Assembly: GCF_030691135.1 (NCBI RefSeq)
Contig: NZ_JAUYFA010000085.1
Location: 62,001-126,000 of the forward strand
Source of the DNA: Phreatobacter sp.
Lineage (GTDB): Bacteria > Pseudomonadota > Alphaproteobacteria > Rhizobiales > Phreatobacteraceae
Length of the DNA stretch: 64,000 bases
Reading direction: 5' to 3'
A model generated the notes under the pieces. The model did not search any database and was not told the origin of the DNA. It was given only the letters and a program-made list of their open reading frames with translations. Below are positions 55,279 to 63,467 of the stretch, in pieces. Position numbers and translations under genes: made by a program. Numbering within the stretch: the first letter of the stretch is position 1; each line of letters begins with the position of its first letter.

Positions 55279-56181
55279 TCAGGCCGGGTCGCCCGAGGCG
55301 AGATACCAGTCCATGATCTCGCGGCCCTGCATGAACACCAGTTCGGGCCGGGACGCGAGCTCGGCCAGCAGCGTCTCCAGGACGCCGATGCGATGCGGCA
55401 CCCCGAGGATGAAGGGGTGGAGGGCGAAGGCCATGACCTTGGGCCCGCCCATCGGCCCGGGCTTGCGCGACTCGGCGATCAGCCGATCGGCCTGGGCGAG
55501 TGTCCGGTCGAGATATTCACGCGCCGCATGGTGCTGGATCATGATCATCGGGACGTCGTTGAGCTCGACCGAATAGGGCATGGTCAGCACTGTCCCGGAC
55601 GCCGTCTTCAGCCGGCACGGCAGGTCGTCCACCACCCAGTCGGCAATATAGCCGATGCCTGCGGCGGCGAGATGGTCGGCGGTCTCCAGCGTCTGCGTCA
55701 GGCCCGGGCCGAGCCAGCCTGCGACGGGATCGCCGGTGAAGGCCGACAGCGTCTCCACGGAGCGGGCGATCATCGTCTTCTGGTCGTCGATCCGGTGGGT
55801 CGGCACCTGGTGCCAGCCATGGCCCATGAACTCCCAGCCCGCATCGCGCGCCGCGCCGGCCAGTCGCGGATAGTCGAGTACCACCGAACCATTGATGGCG
55901 AGGGTGGGGCGGATGCCGTGCCGTGCGAAGGCTTCGGCGAAGCGCCAGAAGCCCACCCGCATGCCGTATTCGTGCCAGGCCCAGTTGGCGATGTCCGGCT
56001 GCAGGGCGGCGCCGGTGGGCGCTACCAGAACCTGCCGCGGCATCGGGTTCTCGATGCGCCAGTTCTCGACGTTCACCACCGGCCAGACCGCGACGGACTT
56101 GCCGTCGGGCAGGGCGGTGCGCGGCCGGTCGATGGCGGCGGTATAGGCGAGGCGTTCTTCGGGGCGCAGCGGCTCGGTCAT
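55279..56181 (-). CDS. Polysaccharide deacetylase family (NodB-like) protein
   Basis: A 300-residue protein of the polysaccharide deacetylase superfamily (PF01522), in the branch that includes allantoinase-like PuuE proteins. Visible: WRFAEAFARHGIRPTLAINGSVVLDYP, WEFMGHGWHQVPTHRIDDQKTMIARSVETLSAFTGDPVAGWLGPGLTQTLETADHLAAAG and the C-terminal ALHPFILGVPHRIGVLETLL. The His pair in MGHGWHQ fits a metal site. I start at ATG 56181 rather than 56247. It is the last gene of the amidase/ABC importer operon, which suggests a C-N bond hydrolysis on a small ureido or amide compound rather than on polysaccharide. Confidence 0.85.
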   Translation of the reverse strand: MTEPLRPEERLAYTAAIDRPRTALPDGKSVAVWPVVNVENWRIENPMPRQVLVAPTGAALQPDIANWAWHEYGMRVGFWRFAEAFARHGIRPTLAINGSVVLDYPRLAGAARDAGWEFMGHGWHQVPTHRIDDQKTMIARSVETLSAFTGDPVAGWLGPGLTQTLETADHLAAAGIGYIADWVVDDLPCRLKTASGTVLTMPYSVELNDVPMIMIQHHAAREYLDRTLAQADRLIAESRKPGPMGGPKVMAFALHPFILGVPHRIGVLETLLAELASRPELVFMQGREIMDWYLASGDPA

Positions 56182-56202
56182 GGGCAGATGGCTCGGTTGT
56201 CC

Positions 56203-56289
56203 GGTGAGAGTGGTTCCCGGCCTCTCACCCCTGACACACGTCCTCACCCTTGCCCCACGTGTGGGGAGCGAAATGAGTCAGGGGCCGGG
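56203..56289. repeat. Nested palindromic intergenic element
   Basis: Between the ATPase and the deacetylase-like gene. GGTGAGAG...CTCTCACC (56203-56229), then CCCCTGAC (56228-56235) pairing with GTCAGGGG (56277-56284) around an inner CCCCA-CGTG-TGGGG hairpin (56253-56266). An outer CCCGGCC/GGCCGGG extension is possible. It looks like a REP/BIME-type element or an mRNA-stabilising structure. Confidence 0.5.
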
Positions 56290-56301
56290 AGCGGAAGGAG
56301 G

Positions 56302-57073
<772 letters not shown>

Positions 57074-57081
<8 letters not shown>

Positions 57082-57925
57082 GATGGGTCGGGCTCCAGGC
57101 GAGCAGGCGGTTGCCGATCATCACGACGATCCGGTCAGAGATGTAGCCGGCGATGCCGATGATGATCATGCCGCAGATGACGAGTTCGGTACGCGACAGG
57201 GTGCGCCCGTCCATGATGACGGCGCCGAGACCCTGCGGCACGCCGGTCATCTCGCCGACCACGATGACGAACCAGGCGAGGCCGAGGCCGAGCCTCAGGC
57301 CGGTGAAGATCGAGGGCAGGGCCGCCGGCAGCACCACCTTGTAGAACTGGGCATTGCCCTGGCAGCCGAGCATGGAGGCCGCCTCGAAGAGCTTCGGGTC
57401 CACCGAGCGGACGCCGAAGACCGTGTTGAGGAGGATCGGATAGAAGGCGCCGAGGCAGACGAGGGCGAAGGCCGAGCGCGGACCGAGGCCGAAGAGGATC
57501 ATCGAGAGCGGCAGCCAGGCCGTCACGGGGATCGGGCGCATCACCTGCAGGAAGGGATCGAGCACCATCCGTGCCGTGGGGATGCGGCCGATCATCAGGC
57601 CGAGCGGCAGGGCGAAGAGGGCCGCGAGCGCGAAGCCGCCATAGACGCGCCCCATCGAGGCGAAGAGATGGGTCAGCAGGGTCCCGGAGAAGGCGTCGTC
57701 ATAGATGCCGCCGACGGCGAAATCGATCATGTATTCGCCGACCTCGTAGGGGGTCGGGATGAGGCGGGTCCAGCGCTGCGTGGTGGCGACATGCCAGAAG
57801 GCGAGCAGAAGGGCCGGCACGATGAGCGCAAGCACCATCGGCTTGACCCGGGCCCACGGCGTCTTTCCGACAGGCTTCTCGATGATCACGGCCGCCGGCG
57901 GCGGCACCGTCTCAACCAGCGCCAT
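57074..57925 (-). CDS. ABC transporter permease, TauC/SsuC type
   Basis: A 283-residue permease (PF00528). A polar N-terminus is followed by helices beginning MVLALIVPALLLAFWHVA. The EAA loop region is KLFEAASMLGCQGNAQFYKVVLPAALPSIFTGLRLGLGLAWFVIVVGEMTG, the standard sequence pattern of nitrate/sulfonate/taurine permeases. It lies between the binding-protein gene (78-base gap) and the overlapping ATPase gene. The imported substrate is unknown, but the class favours small nitrogen- or sulfur-containing organics. Confidence 0.94.
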
Positions 57926-58003
57926 GGGTCCAGTCCTCTCGTGCCTTGAAAGCGATTAGGGGCGCCGCCCGTGGTGCGGGCGGCGCCGGGTCGATCAGCC
58001 TGA

Positions 58004-58957
58004 TCAGGCGGAGATCTCGTTGGAGAACTTCGGGTTGAGGAACTTGGCGAAGTCCGGCAGGGCGCGGATCTGGCGCAGCGACAGCATCTGCTCGGCATAG
58101 GTCCGGGCCTGCCGCAGCATCGTCTCGTCCATCTTCCAGACATACTCGACGTTGTTGGCGCCGAGCGCGTGCTCGACGGCCGCGCGGTTGGCGCCGAGCC
58201 GCTGCACCGTCATGTCCGCGACGGCCTGCTTGTTCGCGACCATGAACTCGACCGCCTTGCGGTGGATGCCGAGCGCCGCCTTCACCAGGTCCGGCTTGCC
58301 GGAAACCGTGTCCTCATGGGTGCCGAAGATCATGTTGAGGCCGCCCATATTGGTCCCGTAGGGATATTCGACCAGCTGGCCGACGCCCGACGAGATCGAC
58401 AGGCCCGGTCCCGGCTCGGCGCCGACATAGGCGTCGATGTCGCCGCGCGACAGCATGGCGTGCATTTCGCCGAAGGGAACGCGAACCGCCGTGATGTCGC
58501 GGATCGAGAGACCCTCCATGCGCAGGCGCTCCATGATGAAGACCTCCTGCGTCGAGCCCGGCCAGATGCCGACCCGCTTGCCCTTCAGGTCCTTGACGGT
58601 CTTGACGTCGGAGCCCGCCTTGGAGACGACGCCCATGCCCCTGTTGGAGAAGGCGCCGACCACCACCACCGGCTCACCGGCGGCCGCACCCAGCGTCGCC
58701 GCCGCGATGCCGAAGGCACCGAAATCGACCGACTTGGTGACGACGGCGTTCTTGCCGTCTGTCGGGCTGTCGAAGGTGATGATCTCGATCTTGGTTCCGG
58801 CCGGCGCGAAGCGCTCGTAGAAGTGCGGCGGCATGGAGTGGATGAGGCGCAGCGAGCCCATCTTGATCACGCGCTCCTGGGCGCGCAGCACGGAGGGGGC
58901 CGAGAGAGTGCCGGCAGCGAGGCCGGCGCCGATGAGGAAGTGACGGCGAACGATCAT
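58004..58957 (-). CDS. ABC transporter substrate-binding protein (NMT1/TauA/SsuA-like)
   Basis: A 317-residue periplasmic binding protein. The signal VRRHFLIGAGLAAGTLSAPSVLRA has twin arginines, a probable Tat signal. The mature part has FDSPTDGKNAVVTKSVDFGAFGIAAATLGAAAGEPVVVVGAFSNRGMG, then TVKDLKGKRVGIWPGSTQEVFIMERLRMEG and SRGDIDAYVGAEPGPGLS, the NMT1/THI5-like pattern. GGAG lies nine bases before ATG 58957; the longer track ORF to 59245 reads through the intergenic region. Encoded right after the amidase genes, it probably captures their substrate or a precursor. Confidence 0.93.
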   Translation of the reverse strand: MIVRRHFLIGAGLAAGTLSAPSVLRAQERVIKMGSLRLIHSMPPHFYERFAPAGTKIEIITFDSPTDGKNAVVTKSVDFGAFGIAAATLGAAAGEPVVVVGAFSNRGMGVVSKAGSDVKTVKDLKGKRVGIWPGSTQEVFIMERLRMEGLSIRDITAVRVPFGEMHAMLSRGDIDAYVGAEPGPGLSISSGVGQLVEYPYGTNMGGLNMIFGTHEDTVSGKPDLVKAALGIHRKAVEFMVANKQAVADMTVQRLGANRAAVEHALGANNVEYVWKMDETMLRQARTYAEQMLSLRQIRALPDFAKFLNPKFSNEISA

Positions 58958-59043
58958 GGGAGTGACTCCGTTGGAAGGGGTTGCGGGTTGGATCCCGTCT
59001 GCTTGTGTGACCCGCCGGTCGTTTGGGCGGGGAAGGCGATCAG

Positions 59044-59454
59044 TCATGCGGCCTGGCCCGAAAGCGCGGCGATATAGGCCCGCCAGCCACCGTGGGCGGT
59101 GATGTCCTCGGCGCCGGCGAGGCCTTCGGGTTCGACGAGAAAGCCTTTCGGCGTGGTGCCGTCGGCGAGCTTCAGCGTGCCGATGCCCAGCGGCGAGGGG
59201 ATCGTGTCGACGAAGGTGCCGAAGCCGGTCGGCGGCAGTGCCCAAACCTCGCAGGCGATGGCCGCTCCGGTTCCTGCCGCAACCCGGATCAGGCCGGGCC
59301 GCTTGGGCGGGCCACCGGCCAACGCGTAGAGCTTGTAATCGGGCATCGTCTGCACGATGCGCCGGAAGGTGGCGCCCCGGCTGGTGAGCTCGCCGTTGAG
59401 CGGCATGCCCGACAGATGCGCCCCGACGACGACGATTTCGATCATGTCCTGCAC
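59044..59454 (-). CDS. Allophanate hydrolase C-terminal domain-like protein (stand-alone)
   Basis: A 136-residue protein with the gamma-glutamylcyclotransferase-like fold found at the C-terminus of allophanate hydrolase. It begins IEIVVVGAHLSGMPLNGELTSRGATFRRIVQTMPDYKLYALAGGPPKRPGLIRV and ends VEPEGLAGAEDITAHGGWRAYIAALSG. In AtzF/DUR1,2 this domain is fused behind the amidase domain and decarboxylates the first product. Here it is a separate gene 58 bases behind the amidase. A GTG at 59454 with GGGAG seven bases upstream is the best start; ATG 59445 is the alternative. Confidence 0.82.
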   Translation of the reverse strand: MQDMIEIVVVGAHLSGMPLNGELTSRGATFRRIVQTMPDYKLYALAGGPPKRPGLIRVAAGTGAAIACEVWALPPTGFGTFVDTIPSPLGIGTLKLADGTTPKGFLVEPEGLAGAEDITAHGGWRAYIAALSGQAA

Positions 59455-59512
59455 TTCGGTCTCCCGAGGCTTCTGTTCATGGGGTGCGGCATCGCCATGG
59501 CCTCTTACCGTC

Positions 59513-60892
59513 TCACGCCGCAGCCGGGGACGCGGCATGGCGCCGCTCGCCCGCCGCCGCCACGAAGGCTGCGCCCAACCGCGCCAGCGCCGCATCGCTT
59601 CCCCGCGGGCCGATCAGTGTGATGCCGGCCGGGAGACCGTCCGGTCGGAACGGACCGGGCACCGAGAGCGCGGCGAGGTCGAGCAGGTTGACGAAATTGG
59701 TGTAGGTGCCGAGCCGGCTGTTAGGGCCGATGGGATCGGCGGCGAGGTCGGCGAGGGTCGGGAAGACCGGCGCCGTCGGCACGACCAGCGCATCGACCCT
59801 CTCCCACACGTTTTCCGTCGCACGCCGCAGCGACGCCAGCCGGTAGAGCCCTTCGAAGGCGTCGGTCGCGGAGAAACGCTCGGCGGCCCCGACGATCAGC
59901 CGCGTCACCGGATGCACGTCGGCGGCATTCGTCGCGAGGAAGGCGCGCATCGCCGCGTGGCGCTCGGCCACCCAGGGGCCTTCGTAGAGCAGCTTCGCCA
60001 CGTCGAAGAAGGCGGTGAAATCGATCTCGGCGGTGCTGTCGGCGAGCGGCGTGACGAGGCTGAGCGCTGCCATAAAGGCCTCCGCCATGGCACCGTCACC
60101 GAAGAACAGCCGGTCGGCGTTCCGCGGCACGCCGAGCCTGGTGATCACCGCGGCACCCGACGGCAGATCGTTCGGCACCGGCCGCGAATAGGCATCCTCG
60201 GGGTCGAGGCCGCGCATCACCGCATAGGCGGCGAAGGCGTCTTCGACGCTGTGCGCGAAGACCGAGACGCAGTCGAGCGTACGGCAGGCCGGCAGCACGC
60301 CCCGGGTGGAGAGGGCGCCGAGGGAGGGCTTGAGGCCGACGAGGTCGTTGAGCCCGGCCGGCACCCGGCCGGAGCCCGCCGTGTCCGTGCCGAGCGCGAT
60401 CGGCACGATGCCCCGCGCGACGGCGATGGCCGATCCCGACGACGAGCCCCCCGGCACGCGCGCCGGATCGAAGGCGTTGCGCGGGATCGGATAGGGCGAG
60501 CGCACCCCGACGAGGCCGGTGGCGAACTGGTCGAGATTGGTCTTGCCGATAACCAGGGCGCCCGCCGCGACGAGCTTCTCGACGACGGTCGCCGACCGGT
60601 CCGGCAGGAAGGAAAAGGCGGGGCAGGCCGCCGTCGTGGGCAGACCTGCGACGTCGATATTGTCCTTCACCGCGACCGGTACGCCCCAGAGCGGAAAGGC
60701 GACGGGATCGAAGGGCGGCAGCGCCGCCGCCCTGGCCTGAACATCGGCCTCGGGGCGCAGATGGATGAAGATGCCGGGATCGTCCACCGCCGCGATACGG
60801 CGATAGACGGCCGCCACCGTCGCTGCGACGGGCGTTCCGCTGGCATGGCCGGCATGGAGGTCGGTGATCGTCGGTGCGCGTTCGCTGTGCAT
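59513..60892 (-). CDS. Amidase-signature hydrolase (allophanate hydrolase N-domain-like)
   Basis: A 459-residue amidase-signature enzyme (PF01425). The Ser-cisSer-Lys triad is visible: Lys in VPVAVKDNIDVAGLPTTA, the serine-rich loop VPGGSSSGSAIAVARG, and the nucleophile in LGTDTAGSGRVPAGLNDLVGLKPS. The NDLVGLKPSLGALSTRGVLPACRTLDCVSVFA stretch is typical of AtzF/DUR-type allophanate hydrolases. It is the first gene of the operon that also encodes the separate C-terminal domain, an importer and a deacetylase-like protein. The C-terminus after about 440 lacks the fused second domain. ATG 60892 is preferred to the track start at 60943. Confidence 0.9.
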   Translation of the reverse strand: MHSERAPTITDLHAGHASGTPVAATVAAVYRRIAAVDDPGIFIHLRPEADVQARAAALPPFDPVAFPLWGVPVAVKDNIDVAGLPTTAACPAFSFLPDRSATVVEKLVAAGALVIGKTNLDQFATGLVGVRSPYPIPRNAFDPARVPGGSSSGSAIAVARGIVPIALGTDTAGSGRVPAGLNDLVGLKPSLGALSTRGVLPACRTLDCVSVFAHSVEDAFAAYAVMRGLDPEDAYSRPVPNDLPSGAAVITRLGVPRNADRLFFGDGAMAEAFMAALSLVTPLADSTAEIDFTAFFDVAKLLYEGPWVAERHAAMRAFLATNAADVHPVTRLIVGAAERFSATDAFEGLYRLASLRRATENVWERVDALVVPTAPVFPTLADLAADPIGPNSRLGTYTNFVNLLDLAALSVPGPFRPDGLPAGITLIGPRGSDAALARLGAAFVAAAGERRHAASPAAA

Positions 60893-61065
60893 GGTCCTGC
60901 TCGTGCGCAAGCCATGTCGCAATGCACGTGCCAGATCGCCCATGCTCGATCATTCGACCGGTGGGGCCGTTCCGAGCGCCTCGCCAGTGTCGGTCAAGAG
61001 TTTGAGAAGGCGACAGAAAAAGAGGCCTGGCAGCGATGGTCGGCATGCCCAACGGGAGCATCGCT

Positions 61066-61094
61066 ATTGTATGCAAATAACCCGGTGGGCGTAA
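61066..61094 (-). promoter_or_regulatory. Candidate promoter and GntR-type operator of the amidase operon
   Basis: On the minus strand TTACGC, 17 bases, TACAAT. Overlapping the -10 is TTGCATACAA (61067-61076), a near-palindrome close to TTGTATACAA-type sites bound by FCD-class GntR regulators. A GntR/FCD gene ends 30 bases further upstream. Confidence 0.45.
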
Positions 61095-61108
61095 AACATG
61101 CCCAACAT

Positions 61109-61124
61109 AAAGGCAATTGCCTTT
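61109..61124. promoter_or_regulatory. Perfect 16-bp palindrome at the end of the GntR gene
   Basis: AAAGGCAATTGCCTTT, touching the last base of the GntR stop codon. It could be a small terminator hairpin (six-pair stem, loop AATT, no T tract) or an operator. Confidence 0.4.
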
Positions 61125-61825
61125 CATGTCGCTTCCGTCGTCGCCTTCGCGAGGTCGTCCCAGGCGCGGGCGGAAAGCCCGATATGGTCGCGCATCGCAG
61201 CCGTCGCTCGAAGGCTGTCGGCCCGCAGGATCGCCTGGACGACGAGGCTGTGCTCGTGGTGGGAACGGGCGAGACGGTCGCGGCCCTCGAACTGGGCGCG
61301 CCGGAAGGGAGCGAGCCGGCGGCGCGTCGCGGAGGCGAGTTCGGCGAGATAGCTGTTGTGCGATCCGCCATAGATGCTCACGTGGAAGGCGATGTTCGCC
61401 GCGCTATAGGCGTCGAGGTCGCCGGCGCGCACCAGGATGGCCATGGAGCGGTGCAGGTCCTCCAGCGCCGCGCGCTCGGCGCGATTCATCTGCGTCGCGC
61501 TGAGCCCGGCGCTCAAAGCCTCCAGTTCTCCCATGACGGCGAACATGTCGCGCAGCTGGGCGTGGTTGGGCTTGGCGACCACCGCGCCGCGATGCGGCCG
61601 GATCTCGACGAGCCCGGACGCCGACAACTGGCGCAGCGCTTCGCGCACCGGGGTGCGCGACACCGCATATTCGGCGGCGATCTGCACCTCGTCGAGGGCA
61701 GCACCCGGCTGCAGCCGCCCGGTGACGATGGCCTCGGCGAGCCGGGTCTGGAGTTCCTCGGTGCGCGTCCCCCGCACCGCCGGCGGACTGGCGCGCAGGT
61801 CGCCGGGCGAAGTCGTGGCGGTCAT
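61124..61825 (-). CDS. GntR family (FCD domain) transcriptional regulator
   Basis: A 233-residue FadR-subfamily regulator. The winged helix reads LAEAIVTGRLQPGAALDEVQIAAEYAVSRTPVREALRQLSASGLVEIRPHRGAVVAKP (about 28-85). The all-helical FCD domain carries the usual metal/ligand histidines (NIAFHVSIYGGSHN and SHHEHSLVVQAILRADSLRATAAMRDHI). It is immediately upstream of the amidase operon on the same strand, 231 bases away, with a GntR-like site between, so it is the likely regulator of that operon. ATG 61825 is used; the track start at 61939 has no support. Confidence 0.93.
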   Translation of the reverse strand: MTATTSPGDLRASPPAVRGTRTEELQTRLAEAIVTGRLQPGAALDEVQIAAEYAVSRTPVREALRQLSASGLVEIRPHRGAVVAKPNHAQLRDMFAVMGELEALSAGLSATQMNRAERAALEDLHRSMAILVRAGDLDAYSAANIAFHVSIYGGSHNSYLAELASATRRRLAPFRRAQFEGRDRLARSHHEHSLVVQAILRADSLRATAAMRDHIGLSARAWDDLAKATTEAT

Positions 61826-61838
61826 GGTGGGTGCGCCG

Positions 61839-62828
61839 TCAGGGAGCGATGGTGGGAAGGGCGATGCGCAGGGGGCCGATCTGCAGGCGCCCCTCGCTTG
61901 CCCGCAGGTTGAAGATGCGGCCGGGCTTGCCTTCGACATCCGTCGGCCGGCTCGCCAGGGTCATCGCGCCGGCGGCGAGAGGACCGAGCGCGGCACCGAG
62001 GCCGCTCGCCTGCAGCGCCGCTTCGACATTGGCCACCCTGAGCTCGATCTCGCCGTCCGGCTTGCCCTCGGGCGTCAGGCGCAGCGTGCCCTTGGCCACC
62101 GCCACTGCCGGACCCTGCACGAGGCGCAGCAGGACGAGGTCGATCGCCCCGCCAGCCGCCTGCCATTGCCGGACGGGCAATACCTGTGCGCGGCTGGGGT
62201 TGCGCAGCAGCTTGCGGGCGACAAACTGGATCTCCGCGTCGACCGGCGCCATCGGGCGGACCGCGAAGGTCGCGCTCTTGAGGCTGGCGACGACGTCGAT
62301 GCTGACGGGGTCGGTGCGGTTCGGGCGGGTGTGCAGTTCGCCGCGCGCGGCCTTCACCAGCACCACGCCGTCGCGCACGACCTCCAGCCCGTCGATCACG
62401 GCGTTGGAACTGTCGTAGCCGCCGACCTGCAACTGGGCGGAGGCCTGGGCGAGCCGCCATGTCGCCGTGGTGACCGAGGGATCGCCCTCCGTCACCACCG
62501 TCATCGGGCCGGTCCATTCGGAGATGACGTGGCCCGGGCTCCAGATCTGCGAGACCACCTTCAGCGTCTCGAACCGGTAGGTCTGGTAGGGGCGGGCCTC
62601 GTCCCTCAGTTCCACCATCGGCTTGCTGCAGGTGATCTCCATGCGGAACGGATAGCCGCCGCGCGAGCGCTCGCCGCACTGGATAACCCGGCCGTTGGCG
62701 GCTTCCGCCGCGAGCCAGCGCTGGATGGCGTCTTCGGCGCGGCCGGAGCCCCAGGCCCAGACGGCACTCCAGCCGGCGATGGCGATGCCGATGACGACGA
62801 GGGGCAGGATGATGGTGCGTGGTCGCAT
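61839..62828 (-). CDS. DUF2125 domain-containing protein
   Basis: A 329-residue envelope protein. An N-terminal membrane anchor (IILPLVVIGIAIAGWSAVWAWG) is followed by a large beta-rich domain (PF09898) with CGERSRGGYPFRMEITCSKPMVEL, YQTYRFETLKVVSQIWSPGHVISEWTGPM and the C-terminal FNLRASEGRLQIGPLRIALP. The RGGYPFR motif with a flanking cysteine pair is typical. It is probably periplasmic and anchored in the inner membrane; the function is unknown. GGAG lies close before the ATG. It lies only 13 bases before the GntR start on the same strand. Confidence 0.9.
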   Translation of the reverse strand: MRPRTIILPLVVIGIAIAGWSAVWAWGSGRAEDAIQRWLAAEAANGRVIQCGERSRGGYPFRMEITCSKPMVELRDEARPYQTYRFETLKVVSQIWSPGHVISEWTGPMTVVTEGDPSVTTATWRLAQASAQLQVGGYDSSNAVIDGLEVVRDGVVLVKAARGELHTRPNRTDPVSIDVVASLKSATFAVRPMAPVDAEIQFVARKLLRNPSRAQVLPVRQWQAAGGAIDLVLLRLVQGPAVAVAKGTLRLTPEGKPDGEIELRVANVEAALQASGLGAALGPLAAGAMTLASRPTDVEGKPGRIFNLRASEGRLQIGPLRIALPTIAP

Positions 62829-62915
62829 GGACTCCGTCCGGCGGGGATGCTTGCACAGGGAGGGCTGGGTCTATAGCAGAACCTTCAGGACTCGTCCCTC
62901 ACTCCGTCAAGTCGC

Positions 62916-63446
62916 ATGAAGCAGGAATCCGGCGATCTTTGGGTCTTCGGCTACGGTTCGCTGATGTGGCGACCGGGCTTTGCCTTCGTCGAGCGCCATC
63001 CCTCGCGCCTCGTCGGACTGCACCGCTCGCTCTGCGTCTATTCCCATGTCCATCGCGGTACGCCGGAACAGCCAGGCCTGGTCCTCGGGCTCGATCGCGG
63101 CGGCACATGCCGGGGCATGGTCTTCCGCGTCGAGGCGGCATTGGCCGACGCCACCGTCGCCTATCTGCGAGAACGCGAACAGGCGACTTCGGTCTATCTC
63201 GAGGTTTATCGCAACGTCACGCTGGAGAGCCCCGACAGGCCCCGTGTCCACGCCCTGACCTATATCGTCGACCGTGGCCATGCCCAGTATGCTGGCCGCC
63301 TGCCGCTCGACCGGCAGCTCCATATCGTCCGGCACGGGCACGGCCGATCCGGCGCCAATCCCGACTATGTGCTCAACACGGTGAAGGCGATCGAGGGTCT
63401 CGGTTTCCGCGACCGTGACCTGCATTGGCTGGCCGGGCGGCTTTAG
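62916..63446 (+). CDS. chaC: Gamma-glutamylcyclotransferase (ChaC-like)
   Basis: A 176-residue ChaC-type enzyme (PF04752), degrading glutathione to 5-oxoproline and Cys-Gly. The family signature WVFGYGSLMWRPGFAFVERHPSRLVGLHRSLCVYSHVHRGTPEQPGLVLGLDRGG is intact, with YGSL forming the substrate pocket. The catalytic Glu is probably the one in REREQATSVYLEVYRNV. LPLDRQLHIVRHGHGRSGANPDYVLNTVKAIEGLG is the standard C-terminal block. The ribosome-binding site is weak. It diverges from DUF2125 and converges with the UbiH-type gene. Confidence 0.94.
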   Translation: MKQESGDLWVFGYGSLMWRPGFAFVERHPSRLVGLHRSLCVYSHVHRGTPEQPGLVLGLDRGGTCRGMVFRVEAALADATVAYLREREQATSVYLEVYRNVTLESPDRPRVHALTYIVDRGHAQYAGRLPLDRQLHIVRHGHGRSGANPDYVLNTVKAIEGLGFRDRDLHWLAGRL

Positions 63447-63455
63447 GCCGTCCGG
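63433..63455. terminator. Hairpin over the chaC stop codon
   Basis: CCGGGCGGC, loop TTTAG, GCCGTCCGG (one G-U) encloses the chaC stop and lies 13 bases from the convergent UbiH-type stop. No T tract. Confidence 0.4.
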
Positions 63456-63467
63456 GATCCTGGAACC

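Noticed and set aside
56182-56301. Insertion sequence remnant in the palindromic gap
   Set aside because: There is no transposase fragment or target duplication; the palindromes are better explained as a short repeat element or RNA structure.
58958-59245. N-terminal extension of the NMT1-like binding protein
   Set aside because: The extension would precede a normal signal peptide and overlap the C-terminus of the upstream gene; ATG 58957 has a Shine-Dalgarno.
59357-61912. 851-residue plus-strand ORF opposite the amidase and GntR genes
   Set aside because: Biased composition and full overlap with two well-supported genes on the other strand.
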